From NCBI GenBank assembly GCA_964558465.1, contig CAZLEF010000032.1:6214-70213 (forward strand): a DNA stretch of 64,000 bases. The letters run 5' to 3'. The notes beneath the pieces were generated by a model. The model searched no databases. It saw only the letters and a list, made by a program, of their open reading frames with translations, and had not been told where the DNA came from. The DNA is from JACJYC01 sp964558465. GTDB lineage: Bacteria; Bacteroidota; Bacteroidia; Chitinophagales; Saprospiraceae. A program made the position numbers and the translations under genes. This document shows, one piece after another, positions 27,002 to 35,544 of the stretch. Position 1 is the first letter of the stretch; each line of letters opens with the position of its first letter.

Positions 27002-28120
27002 TTATTGCCTGAAAACCGCCGCGGGTTCCTGTGAATTGACCCGGCGAATAGCGAAAAGACTGCCCCCGATAGCGATGAACAGCGTGATCAGAAACAGGGC
27101 CGCCTCCATGACGGGTGTAAAAACAAAAATGGACCCGAGGGAAGCCAGAAGGCTGCGAAAGCCTTCCACCAGTACCCGCCCGACCGTATAACCTGCAACG
27201 GCAAACATCGTGGCCTGCAGGACGATCAACCGCCGCACATAGCCGTTGGATGCGCCGATGGCCTTGAGCGTGCCGTAGTCCCGGATCCGGTCGATGGCCG
27301 CCGAATACAAGGTCAGGCCGATGATGACAAACCCGGCAAGGATGGCAAACGCGATCAGGAAGCCGAAGGTAGATGCAAAGCCGCCCTCTGATATGGCAAT
27401 CCGGAAAGTGCTGTCCGACAGTTCCCTGCCGTCCCAGGCCCTCGCAAAAGGAACAGCCGCGTTGATGGCGCGGATAACCCCATCCTTATCGGCCCCGGGT
27501 TTCACCTCGACAAAGAAAAAACTGACCTTATCGGGAGAAAAACCCGTGAGAACCCGGGCCCGTTCGATGGTAGTGAAGCCGTAGTCGATGCCCAATCCCT
27601 GGGTAGCGACGGTTTCGCCGGCCTTAAAAACCTTTTTGCCGTTCAGTTCGAAGTATTCGCCAATTTTCACGCCCTTGAGGTTCTGGGAGAAAACGTCGAG
27701 GAAAATCGCGCCGTCGGGCAACATATCTTCTTTCCGGGTATTTGGCGCCAGGTTCCACAAGCCGGCAAAATTGGGAGATTGCACGCCGATGATCGAAAGT
27801 GCGGAAGCCTCGCCGTTGGGCAGCCTGACCGACCCTGCGCCGACCACCACTTCATGCACCCGCTGCACCCCGTCCAAAGTGGCGATCTGGCGGCCGATGC
27901 GCACATCGAGCGGAACGGTCCGGTTGGCGTCCCGGGTGCTTACATCCACCACCCAGACGTACTGGCTGTTGCTTTCCACCACGTTGATGATGGCCGTGGT
28001 CAAAAATAAAAACACCCCTGCTTGCTGCCCGACAAGAAATACCGAGAAGAGGATGCCCACCGTGGCCCCGATGGACTTGGGTTTGTCATAAAGGATGAAG
28101 CGGATAGCAGTTTTGAGCAT
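27002..28120 (-). CDS. FtsX/DevC-like ABC exporter permease
   Basis: The product has 372 residues. It has one N-terminal helix (SIGATVGILFSVFLVGQQAGVF), a periplasmic domain of about 220 residues, then three C-terminal helices (FLIAFAILAGFVIIGLTLYSA; ATMFAVAGYTVGRVLVEGF; ALFLITLFIAIGGSLFAI), the layout of the MacB/FtsX/DevC group. With the ATPase, HlyD-type adaptor and TolC genes around it, it would drive efflux of a lipid, peptide or small molecule from the periplasmic face. Substrate is unknown. It starts 88 bases after the adaptor gene stop. Confidence 0.87.
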   Translation of the reverse strand: MLKTAIRFILYDKPKSIGATVGILFSVFLVGQQAGVFLFLTTAIINVVESNSQYVWVVDVSTRDANRTVPLDVRIGRQIATLDGVQRVHEVVVGAGSVRLPNGEASALSIIGVQSPNFAGLWNLAPNTRKEDMLPDGAIFLDVFSQNLKGVKIGEYFELNGKKVFKAGETVATQGLGIDYGFTTIERARVLTGFSPDKVSFFFVEVKPGADKDGVIRAINAAVPFARAWDGRELSDSTFRIAISEGGFASTFGFLIAFAILAGFVIIGLTLYSAAIDRIRDYGTLKAIGASNGYVRRLIVLQATMFAVAGYTVGRVLVEGFRSLLASLGSIFVFTPVMEAALFLITLFIAIGGSLFAIRRVNSQEPAAVFRQ

Positions 28121-28162
28121 GGCGGTTATTTTGGAATGATGGGTTGTGTATTTTTAGTGATA

Positions 28163-28187
28163 GACTTGGGGGCCTGGAGATGGGGAG
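28163..28187. repeat. GGAGACTGGG-family repeat fragment
   Basis: GACTTGGGGGCCTGGAGATGGGG in the permease-adaptor spacer belongs to the same purine-rich family as the inverted copy at 45865-45956 and the in-frame insert at 3931-3970. Confidence 0.4.
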
Positions 28188-28208
28188 AAACGCAATGCCT
28201 TCTCCCGC

Positions 28209-29189
28209 TCACCGTCCGTCGTAGCCTGAGCGCAGTCGGATCAAACATTCCACCCTGGCCCCGATCAGTACTTTGGAAGGGTCGTCGAGCAGGACCCTGA
28301 CCTCCCGCACCCGCCGGTCTTCCAGGTTGTCGGCGCCGTCGGAAAACAAGGATTTTTTGCGCAAATACGGCGGTGCGAGCACGACCGTCCCGGTGGTCAG
28401 GATTTCGCTGCGACCTTGAAGTCGGATGGCAGCTTTTTGCCCCACCTGGATCTGGTCGGCAAACAATTCGTCAATCTCGGTAAGGGCGATGATGTCCCCT
28501 TCCGGTGCAAATTCGCCGATGAGGCTGTTTTCACCCAGGAACTCGCCGGGTTTGATGTCGACGGTCAGGAAGGCGCCTGCAGCCGGCGCCAGCACCATTT
28601 TTTTGTTTTTCAGGGTTTGGTAATAGGTTGCATCGGCCTGCAACTCGGCAATCCGGCTTTGTTGCTGGCGGATGGCGGCCTCTTTAGCCTTGATCTGGGC
28701 TTGCAGGTTGTCGACTGCAGCCCGGCTGTCGTCCAATTCTTTTTGGGTAAGGGCGTTGCCCTGTTGCAGGGCGAGGTTGCGATCGGCGTCGGCCTGCGCC
28801 TTGCGCAATTGCACCCGCAACACCTCCGCATCCGCGCGGGCGGCGGCCACCGATTCCTGCTGGGCGCCGATTTTGGCGTTGGCTTGCCGGATCTGCGCCG
28901 TTTCCAGTTCGTCGTCGAGCAAAACGATGACCTCATTCTTTTTCACCGGTTCCCCGACCCGTACACGGACCTCCCTGGCGATGCCATTGGATTCGGCGGC
29001 CACCTTGACGATCCGGCCGGCAGGTTCAATGACCGCGATACCCAGCACCTCGTCCGGGATGTCCAGGGGGGCGTTTTTCAGGGAGTCCGCCCGGGCAGCC
29101 GTTTCGGCTTCCCCGGCAGGTTGATCGCTTCCTGAACCGCAAGCGCTGATCAGGAGGAAGGTGATGAAGGCCAAAAGCGTATTTTTCAT
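28209..29189 (-). CDS. HlyD/DevB-like periplasmic adaptor lipoprotein
   Basis: The product has 326 residues from the ATG at 29189 (the frame also has a TTG at 29195). MKNTLLAFITFLLISACGSG gives a lipobox with Cys17. A biotinyl-lipoyl half-motif (GRIVKVAAESNGIAREVRVRVG), a long coiled-coil hairpin (about 90-185, rich in QA, KE and LQ heptads), the second lipoyl half (VLAPAAGAFLTVDIKPGEFLG) and a beta-barrel domain follow. It bridges the inner-membrane permease and TolC. Confidence 0.9.
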   Translation of the reverse strand: MKNTLLAFITFLLISACGSGSDQPAGEAETAARADSLKNAPLDIPDEVLGIAVIEPAGRIVKVAAESNGIAREVRVRVGEPVKKNEVIVLLDDELETAQIRQANAKIGAQQESVAAARADAEVLRVQLRKAQADADRNLALQQGNALTQKELDDSRAAVDNLQAQIKAKEAAIRQQQSRIAELQADATYYQTLKNKKMVLAPAAGAFLTVDIKPGEFLGENSLIGEFAPEGDIIALTEIDELFADQIQVGQKAAIRLQGRSEILTTGTVVLAPPYLRKKSLFSDGADNLEDRRVREVRVLLDDPSKVLIGARVECLIRLRSGYDGR

Positions 29190-29212
29190 TTTCAAAATTG
29201 ATTTTAAGTAAT

Positions 29213-29881
29213 TTACTTTTCCAAAACGGCGCCGTTCTCCACTTCCAGCACCCGGTGGGCGTAAGGGATGAGCCGGGGATCGTGAGAAACCACGGCGACG
29301 GATTTTCCGCCGTCGGCAAGCGCGCGCAACTCCCTCATCACGATGCCGAGCGAATTTTTATCGAGGGATGCGGTGGGTTCGTCGCAAAGGATCAGTTTGG
29401 GGTTGGTCACCAGCGCCCTTGCGATGGCGATCCGCTGTTGCTGGCCGCCGGAAAGTTGCCGGGGCAGGTTTTTCCGGCGGTCGGTCATGCCCACCAGTTC
29501 GAGGGCTTGTTGCACCCGTTCGTTTCGTTCTTTGCGACCCACCCCCTGCAACCTGAGCGGCATCGCCACATTGTCCTGTGCGTTTAAGGGCGCCAAAAGG
29601 TTGATGCTTTGGAAAATAAAACCGATCGAATGGAGTCGCAATGCGGCCAACTGCCGCGCGTTCAATCGATTGATATGCTGCCCGTCCACCCACAGGTCGC
29701 CGTAAGTCGGATAGATTACGCAGCCGAGCAACGACAAAAGGGTGGTTTTGCCGGAACCGGAGGGCCCCATGATGAGCAACAGTTCCCCTGCTTTTAATTG
29801 CAAGTAAGTGGGCTGCAAGGCCACAATGGTCTGGTCGCCCGTCTGGTATTCCTTGCCTGCGCCTTTCAATTCTGCGATCAT
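29213..29881 (-). CDS. MacB/LolD-type ABC ATPase
   Basis: The product has 222 residues from the ATG at 29881. Walker A is GPSGSGKTT, the Q loop is FIFQSINLLAPL, the signature is LSGGQQQRIAIARAL, Walker B is LILCDEPTASLD and the H loop is VVSHDP. It powers the exporter encoded by the next three genes. The open frame continues upstream to 30400 across the divergent promoter region and the MarR gene; that extension is antisense to a real gene and is not coding. Confidence 0.92.
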   Translation of the reverse strand: MIAELKGAGKEYQTGDQTIVALQPTYLQLKAGELLLIMGPSGSGKTTLLSLLGCVIYPTYGDLWVDGQHINRLNARQLAALRLHSIGFIFQSINLLAPLNAQDNVAMPLRLQGVGRKERNERVQQALELVGMTDRRKNLPRQLSGGQQQRIAIARALVTNPKLILCDEPTASLDKNSLGIVMRELRALADGGKSVAVVSHDPRLIPYAHRVLEVENGAVLEK

Positions 29882-29884
29882 GTC

Positions 29885-29930
29885 AATAAACAATGTTTTC
29901 GTAATAAACAATGTTATATTATTATTGTTT
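29885..29930. promoter_or_regulatory. candidate MarR operator in the divergent promoter
   Basis: AATAAACAATGTT occurs twice, 18 bases apart (29885 and 29903). The second copy overlaps a perfect inverted repeat, AAACAAT (29906-29912) and ATTGTTT (29924-29930), with an 11-base spacer. The site lies between the divergent MarR and exporter genes, close to both starts, as expected for an autoregulated local repressor. Confidence 0.55.
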
Positions 29931-29942
29931 TGAAATAAAATG

Positions 29943-29950
29943 TATTTTTG
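29943..29950 (+). promoter_or_regulatory. -7 box of the MarR gene
   Basis: TATTTTTG fits TAnnTTTG. It overlaps the TTG at 29948, which argues that translation begins at the later ATG (29984), giving a leader of about 28 bases. Confidence 0.4.
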
Positions 29951-29983
29951 AAAAAAATTCACTGGGAAATCGAAGTTGCGCGT

Positions 29984-30670
29984 ATGACAAACAGAATTGT
30001 GGAATTGGTTAACCTGTGGGCCCAATATGAAGCCGAATCCCCCGGTATGACCATCGAGGATTTTTGCGTTAAACACCTGGCCAGGTCGGGAAAGGCACAA
30101 GGGCTGGATCCTGGCGAAGAATCCCTGCCGGACTGGGTAAAAACCCAACCTGATATAACAGAAGAAGAACCCTCCCCCTGGATCAACAGCGAATTGTCGA
30201 GGCTGATCGGCAAGTTGATCCGGTATGTGCATTTTTATTCCAAAAAGGCTTTCCAGGAAGCCGGTGCGCCCAATTTCGACGATGTACTGTATGTGGGTGT
30301 GATCCAGTTTATGGGCAATCCGCGCAAGAGCGAACTGATCTATGAAATGCTCGCGGAATTCCCTACCGGAATGGAGGTGATCAAAAGGCTTGTAAAACAA
30401 GGTTATGTAGAAGAATCCCCGGATGAACAGGACCGCCGGTCGAAACGTCTGCGGGCAACGGAGGCAGGGGTTAAATTATGGTTGGACCTTTCGCCGAGGA
30501 TGGAACAAGTAGGCGGACTTGCATTTGACTTTCTGAACGACGCTGAAAAACGCATGCTTCGTTCCCTGCTCGACCGGTTGGAACGCTTTCATGCAGACCA
30601 TTTCAAGGCGCTTCAAAAAGCGGATTTTGAGACCTTGCACCGGAAGATGCGGGCGGAGATGATTCGTTGA
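29984..30670 (+). CDS. MarR-family transcriptional regulator
   Basis: The product has 228 residues from the ATG at 29984. The winged-helix region spans about residues 85-180 (FDDVLYVGVIQFMGNPRKSELI, TGMEVIKRLVKQGYVEE, DEQDRRSKRLRATEAGVKL, the last matching the DxRxxR wing). A 70-residue N-terminal extension before the core is longer than in typical MarR proteins. It is divergent from the exporter operon and separated from it by the inverted repeat above, so it very likely controls efflux in response to a ligand. Confidence 0.88.
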   Translation: MTNRIVELVNLWAQYEAESPGMTIEDFCVKHLARSGKAQGLDPGEESLPDWVKTQPDITEEEPSPWINSELSRLIGKLIRYVHFYSKKAFQEAGAPNFDDVLYVGVIQFMGNPRKSELIYEMLAEFPTGMEVIKRLVKQGYVEESPDEQDRRSKRLRATEAGVKLWLDLSPRMEQVGGLAFDFLNDAEKRMLRSLLDRLERFHADHFKALQKADFETLHRKMRAEMIR

Positions 30671-30793
30671 GCGGGTTAAAATAACCGATTTGGCGATTCG
30701 GGCAGGCGCTTGATGAGAACAAACGGCATGTATAAAACCTGATTATTTGAAATTTTATCTACCTTGTCCAGCCATAAAAAACCATCCCATATC

Positions 30794-31771
30794 ATGGACG
30801 CCGTTATCGACTCCGCAGTTCAGTTTTTTAAAACGCATTACGAAAGCCGCCTCGGCCCCGTCACCGTTGACCACCCGGCGGTCGAACATTTTGACCATAC
30901 AGTGGTCCTCAACCATCCCTACCTGAAACACGACAACGGGCCGCGCATCTTCCACCACGGCGGCCAAACGGACGATGTGATCGTGCTGACCCACGGTTAT
31001 ACCGACTCTCCTTACTACCTCCAGGCGGTTGCCCGTCATTTTTACCGGGCAGGCGCCAACGTGGTCATGCCGCTGCTGCCCGCCCACGGCCTGAAAAATC
31101 CCGGAGAAAGACTTCAGGATAAAACGCTGGACACCAAATGGAAAGCCACCATCGACCACGCAGTGGATACGGCCGCCCTGCTGGGCGCCCGCATTTCCGT
31201 CGGCGGATTCTCCACCGGCGGGGCCCTCAGCCTCAACAAGATCCTGCGCGATGAAACCCGGCAGATCACCGGCGGCCTGTTCCTTTTTTCGGCGGCGATC
31301 GGCCTGGGCGACCTGACCGAGGCGGCCAGCAAATCAAGATTCCTGCAATCCTTCCTCAAACTCGTCGAGGGCGCTCTGCCGGGAGAAGGCAAAGACCCTT
31401 ATAAATACCCGGGAATGTCTTCAACCGGCGGGATAGAGGTCGGTAATATCGTCAATGAAAACAACCGCCTGCTCGACGCCGGCAAAGGCAACCGGACCGT
31501 CAAACACCCGGTTTTTGCGGCGCACTCCGCCCACGACCAAACTGCCAAACTCTCGGGGTTGATGGAGTTTTTGGAGGACCATGTAGAAGACGGCGCCGCC
31601 ATCGTCATCGCCGAAAAGGTGGAACACGCCTGCCTGCCCCTGGACAAGGATATCCCCCTGCAAGCCGGGTTCGACAACGAATTGTCCTACCCACCCATTG
31701 CCAATCCAAAATTTGTGTGGATGATGGAGAGTGCGATCTCGTTTTTTGAACGGGAAGTCAGGGGGAGGTAA
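30794..31771 (+). CDS. alpha/beta hydrolase (esterase/lipase-like)
   Basis: The product has 325 residues from the ATG at 30794. The oxyanion segment is VIVLTHGYTDSPYYL, the nucleophile elbow is GGFSTGGAL (Ser in GxSxG) and the His candidate is in EKVEHACLPL, so the catalytic triad is plausible. No signal peptide is seen, so it is probably cytoplasmic. The in-frame TTG at 30764 is rejected as weaker. It could cleave carboxyl esters or monoacylglycerols; there is no context to decide. Confidence 0.8.
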   Translation: MDAVIDSAVQFFKTHYESRLGPVTVDHPAVEHFDHTVVLNHPYLKHDNGPRIFHHGGQTDDVIVLTHGYTDSPYYLQAVARHFYRAGANVVMPLLPAHGLKNPGERLQDKTLDTKWKATIDHAVDTAALLGARISVGGFSTGGALSLNKILRDETRQITGGLFLFSAAIGLGDLTEAASKSRFLQSFLKLVEGALPGEGKDPYKYPGMSSTGGIEVGNIVNENNRLLDAGKGNRTVKHPVFAAHSAHDQTAKLSGLMEFLEDHVEDGAAIVIAEKVEHACLPLDKDIPLQAGFDNELSYPPIANPKFVWMMESAISFFEREVRGR

Positions 31772-31853
31772 GGTTTAAATGCAAAATGTAAACGGCTGAA
31801 TGCAAAATGTAAAAGTTTTGAATTCATGATTTCCCCGGATATAACCGGGAAAA

Positions 31854-32309
31854 ATGGCCATTTTTCTCGGTCAGCGATACATCGATCTTTTGGAAAAGGC
31901 CTTTATTGTCTTTCGCTTGCCGGCCTTCAGCCGTAACCTGAGGACGGAATTAAAGAAGACGCGCAAAATATTTTTTTACGACAACGGCATCCGGAATGCT
32001 ATTATCGGTGATTACCGCCCTGTGGAATTGCGGAACGATATCGGGGCGCTTTGGGAAAATTTCATGGTGAGCGAACGTATCAAACGCAATCGCTTTCATG
32101 GGTTTTACGGCAGTCAGTCCTTCTGGCGAACGGTCAACCAGCAGGAGATCGACTACCTGGAAGAATACGACAGCCAACTTTATGCCTATGAATTCAAATG
32201 GAATCCGCAAAAAAAAGCCAAAATTCCTTCCGCTTTCTCTGCTGCCTATCCGGATGCCCTGTACAAAGTGATTTCGCCGGAAAACTATCAGGATTTCCTT
32301 GCGCCCTGA
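31854..32309 (+). pseudogene. C-terminal remnant of a DUF4143 ATP-binding protein
   Basis: The 151-codon frame matches only the C-terminal DUF4143 part of AAA_14 proteins (RYIDLLEKAFIVFRLPAF, KIFFYDNGIRNAIIG, ALWENFMVSERIKRN, FWRTVNQQEIDYLEE, AYEFKWNPQKKAKIP). The Walker A ATPase half and linker are absent, and the homology begins abruptly after MAIFLGQ. Intact members have close to 390 residues, such as the gene at 37083-38249, which is a diverged paralogue and not the source. Confidence 0.75.
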
Positions 32310-32335
32310 ACTGATGGTGTTTTTTTAGTTCAAGG

Positions 32336-32424
32336 TTGTTGATTATCGTTTATAGTTGTTTATGGTTGTTGGCGGCCGTTAACCACAATGAACCACAATG
32401 AACTATAATAAACCATAACCAACC
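32336..32424. repeat. imperfect inverted repeat spacer
   Basis: A left arm (GTTGATTATCGTTTATAG at about 32336-32372) pairs imperfectly with a right arm (AACTATAATAAACCATAAC at about 32380-32424). AACCACAATG also repeats directly. The spacer could fold into a long hairpin between the remnant ATPase gene and the oxidoreductase promoter. Confidence 0.45.
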
Positions 32425-32452
32425 CGCCTCCCAATTTTTCCCGCATTTTTCC

Positions 32453-32460
32453 TACTTTTG
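32453..32460 (+). promoter_or_regulatory. -7 box of the Gfo/Idh/MocA gene
   Basis: TACTTTTG matches TAnnTTTG and lies 21 bases before the ATG at 32482. A T-rich stretch occupies the -33 region. Confidence 0.45.
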
Positions 32461-32481
32461 GCCATTATAACCAACCATATC

Positions 32482-33879
32482 ATGGCACAATCGAACTCCT
32501 CCCGAAGAAAATTCCTCCGCCAGCTCGGCGCATCCTCTGTTTTATTGTCGGCAGCCTCGATCAGCGACCTTGCTGCCAGGGAACAATATGAACAACGACT
32601 GCTGGAGGCGCCCAAACGCATCAGCGCCAACGACAAGGTCCGCATCGCCGTCGTCGGTACGGGCATCCAGGGACACCAGGACCTGGGGTTCGCCCTTCGG
32701 GTTCCCGGGGTTGAACTGGCCGCCGCCTGCGACCTCTATACCGGCCGCCTGAAACGCATGAAAGAACTCCACGGCCAGGATCTTTTTGTCACACAGGACT
32801 ACCGCGAGATTCTTGAAAAGCCGGATATCGACGCCATCATCCTCGCCACCTCCGATCAATGGCATTCCCGCATTGCCATCGACGCCATGAAAAAGGGCAA
32901 ACACGTGTATTGCGAAAAGCCCATGGTGCAAAAAATAAAAGAAGGCCTGCCCATCATCAAGGCGTGGCGGGAATCGGGGCGAATTATGCAGGTAGGCAGC
33001 CAGGGCATCAGCGGTTTGCATACCCAAAAGGCGCGGGAACTCTTCCAGGCCGGGGAGATCGGCCGGCTCAATTGCATCGAAGCCACCTACGACCGCCAAA
33101 GCGCGCTGGGCGCCTGGCAATACACCATGCCCACCGACGGGTCGCCCGAAACGGTAGATTGGGACCGGTACATCGCCGGCATGTCCAAAATGCCGTATGA
33201 CGCCAAAAAATTCTTCTGGTGGCGCAATTACCGCGAATTCGGTACGGGTGTGGCGGGCGACCTGTTTGTGCACCTGCTCACCAGCATCCACGCCATTACG
33301 GGTTCGATGGGGCCCACACAAATCGCGTCGACCGCCGAACTGAGTTATTGGAAAGACGGCCGGAACGTGCCCGACGTGATGACCGCCGTCATGAACTATC
33401 CCGAAACCGCCGCCCACCCGCAGTTCCAGCTCATGATCCGCGTCAATTTTGCCGCAGGAACGGGCGGGATCAACCAGATCCGGTTCATCGGCGACGAAGG
33501 GTTCATGGAGTACGGCGGCCGATCCGTTAAAGTGCAGCACAGCATCATGCCCAAAGCCCCCGGCATCGGCGGCTGGGACGCCCTGTCGACCTACCCGGAG
33601 GCGATGCAGCAGGAGATTATGAAAAAGTACAACGAAACCTGGCCGGAGGCCGACCGGCAAAGCCCCAAAAAGGACCCGGTGGAGTACATCGTGCCGAGGG
33701 ATCACAGCCCGAACGTGGAACATATGATCAATTTCTTCGACGCGATCCGGATGAACAAACCCGTGATCGAGGACCCCACGGTCGGATTCCGGGCGGCCGC
33801 CCCTTCGATCGCCTGCAACGAAAGTTATTTCAAAAAGAAGATCATCCAATGGGATCCGGCGGGTATGAAGATTGCGTAA
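32482..33879 (+). CDS. Tat-exported Gfo/Idh/MocA oxidoreductase
   Basis: The product has 465 residues. SSRRKFLRQLGASSVLLSAAS is a Tat signal. The Rossmann fold begins VRIAVVGTGIQGHQDL, and the family signature CEKPM follows GKHVY, supplying the catalytic-region Lys. The C-terminal alpha/beta domain includes WWRNYREFGTGVAGDLFVHLLT. Tat export with bound NAD(P) is common for this group in Bacteroidota, where members act on sugars or cyclitols in the periplasm. The ATG at 32482 puts the Tat motif near the N-terminus. Substrate is unknown. Confidence 0.87.
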   Translation: MAQSNSSRRKFLRQLGASSVLLSAASISDLAAREQYEQRLLEAPKRISANDKVRIAVVGTGIQGHQDLGFALRVPGVELAAACDLYTGRLKRMKELHGQDLFVTQDYREILEKPDIDAIILATSDQWHSRIAIDAMKKGKHVYCEKPMVQKIKEGLPIIKAWRESGRIMQVGSQGISGLHTQKARELFQAGEIGRLNCIEATYDRQSALGAWQYTMPTDGSPETVDWDRYIAGMSKMPYDAKKFFWWRNYREFGTGVAGDLFVHLLTSIHAITGSMGPTQIASTAELSYWKDGRNVPDVMTAVMNYPETAAHPQFQLMIRVNFAAGTGGINQIRFIGDEGFMEYGGRSVKVQHSIMPKAPGIGGWDALSTYPEAMQQEIMKKYNETWPEADRQSPKKDPVEYIVPRDHSPNVEHMINFFDAIRMNKPVIEDPTVGFRAAAPSIACNESYFKKKIIQWDPAGMKIA

Positions 33880-33904
33880 TAGTATCGAATTAAACCGGTT
33901 GTTC

Positions 33905-34093
33905 ATGGCGGATTGGCTGAACTTTTTTACGCTGTTAGGCGCCCTGCAGAGGATATTTTTTGGTATCGTTTTATTGGGTTTACCGGTCGGTAGACGCATT
34001 GCCAATCGTTCCGAAACACTGATGTCGAAAAAATGCAGTTTGGCCTTGCAGAATTCCGGGGAAACCGCGACCAGACGGTTTGGAATATGTTAA
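33905..34093 (+). pseudogene. N-terminal remnant of a membrane-anchored AraC regulator
   Basis: Only 62 codons remain. The opening, DWLNFFTLLGALQRIFFGIVLLG followed by GRRIANR, looks like the first helix and loop of the seven-helix membrane domain that precedes AraC DNA-binding domains in many Bacteroidota regulators. The frame then degenerates and stops. Beyond it, up to 34258, I see no gene. Confidence 0.35.
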
Positions 34094-34258
34094 AAACGCC
34101 GTTCAGGAAATCCGCCTGGAAATATTACCTTGTTGGGAATTTCACGGATCCGCATGAATGATATCGACATGAAATTTCCAACCATTTTTATAATTGCGCT
34201 TTTGCTCCGGTTTTTCTTTTCAGCAATTATAACAGATACTGACCTATAAAATACAGGA

Positions 34259-35446
34259 ATGAAAAGGAATTCAGGGATAGGACAAACCTGCTGTTTTTTT
34301 TTCTCCTTTTTACCTTTTTGGGCCCTTGGACAACCTTTCGTCCCCGGTAATACCTATTTCAGCGCCGGCAATTATATCGAATACCAGGCCGGCAACCTGC
34401 CCATCGTCATTGCCGTACCGCACGGGGGCGACCTGGAACCCGCGAGCATATCCAACCGGGACTGCAGCGGCTGCACCTACGTCAAAGACTCCTATACCCA
34501 GGAAATGAGCCGGGAGATCCGGGAAGCGTTTTTCGCGGCGACGGGCTGTTATCCGCATATCGTCATCAACCGGCTCCACCGCCGCAAACTGGACGCCAAC
34601 CGGGAGATCAGCGAAGCGGCCGATGGCAACCCCGCCGCTGAAAAAGCGTGGAGTGCATTTCATGCCTTTATCGATTCTTCCAAAAACCAGATTTTGAAGC
34701 AATACGCCAAAGGACTTTTTCTTGATTTGCACGGCCATGCCCATGATATTCAGCGGGTTGAACTGGGTTATTTGCTCACGGGCGAAGATCTGAAAATGTC
34801 CGATGACGTTTTGAACGCCCCAGAATATATCGCCCGCAGCAGCATCAAAAATCTGGCGGTTTCCAACCCCGGCGGGTCAACACATGCCGGGTTGTTGCGG
34901 GGAGAGGAGAGTTTCGGCGCATTGCTGGAAAGTCTTTCCTTTCCAGGCGTGCCTTCGGATGTCGACCCCTATCCTTTGGTCAATCAACCTTATTTCAACG
35001 GAGGGTACAACGTGGCCCGTCACGGCTCCAATAAAGGCGGCGCGATAGACGGTATCCAGGTGGAATGCAATTGGGATATCCGGGTTGACGGGTTAACCCG
35101 CAAAAAATTTGCAAAAAGCCTGACGGAGACTATACTGGCGTATCTTGAAGCCCATTATTTTCCAGGATTCCAGGATCTATTTTGCCGGTACGTTTCTTCC
35201 GGGCAGACACCGGGCGACCTGGATATCCTGGTCTACCCCAATCCCTCCGCAGGAATTTTGAATTTCCGGTCCGGCCTCCCACCCCGTTCCGTCCGCCTTT
35301 ACCGGAGCGACGGGCGATTGGTCCGGCAATTTTCCGTACAGCCGGATCAAACCTGGCTGGATTTCAGCGACCTGGTCCCTGGTGTCTATTTTTTACAATT
35401 CGTGTTCGGAAATTCGGTGAAAACCATTCGTTGGATCAAACGGTGA
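34259..35446 (+). CDS. T9SS-exported N-formylglutamate amidohydrolase-like protein
   Basis: The product has 395 residues. A signal peptide (to about residue 22) leads into an FGase-like domain: LPIVIAVPHGGDLEP, HIVINRLHRRKLDANREI, GLFLDLHGHAHD and later GLLRGEESFGALLE and GSNKGGAIDGIQVECN. The family hydrolyses formyl- or acyl-amino acids with a metal. The last 75 residues are a T9SS type A sorting domain (VYPNPSAGILNF ... GVYFLQFVFGNSVKTIRWIKR), so the enzyme is secreted or surface-attached, unlike the cytoplasmic HutG relatives. The true substrate may be a cell-wall or extracellular amide. Confidence 0.8.
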   Translation: MKRNSGIGQTCCFFFSFLPFWALGQPFVPGNTYFSAGNYIEYQAGNLPIVIAVPHGGDLEPASISNRDCSGCTYVKDSYTQEMSREIREAFFAATGCYPHIVINRLHRRKLDANREISEAADGNPAAEKAWSAFHAFIDSSKNQILKQYAKGLFLDLHGHAHDIQRVELGYLLTGEDLKMSDDVLNAPEYIARSSIKNLAVSNPGGSTHAGLLRGEESFGALLESLSFPGVPSDVDPYPLVNQPYFNGGYNVARHGSNKGGAIDGIQVECNWDIRVDGLTRKKFAKSLTETILAYLEAHYFPGFQDLFCRYVSSGQTPGDLDILVYPNPSAGILNFRSGLPPRSVRLYRSDGRLVRQFSVQPDQTWLDFSDLVPGVYFLQFVFGNSVKTIRWIKR

Positions 35447-35544
35447 TTATTGGATTGTGAGTGACACCTTTTTGGGTTGCATCCACAGAATAAATCGGCT
35501 GATTTTGGTGTTTCAGATCCAGGAAATCACCAAAAGAATCACCC

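Noticed and set aside
29882..30400. N-terminal extension of the ABC ATPase to 395 residues
   Set aside because: The extra part is antisense to the MarR gene and crosses the divergent promoter.
31854..32309. Functional small nuclease gene
   Set aside because: Only the C-terminal DUF4143 part is present with no ATPase half; decay is the simpler explanation.
32542..34005. 487-codon minus-strand open frame
   Set aside because: Antisense to the Gfo/Idh/MocA gene, whose Rossmann and CEKP motifs are clear.
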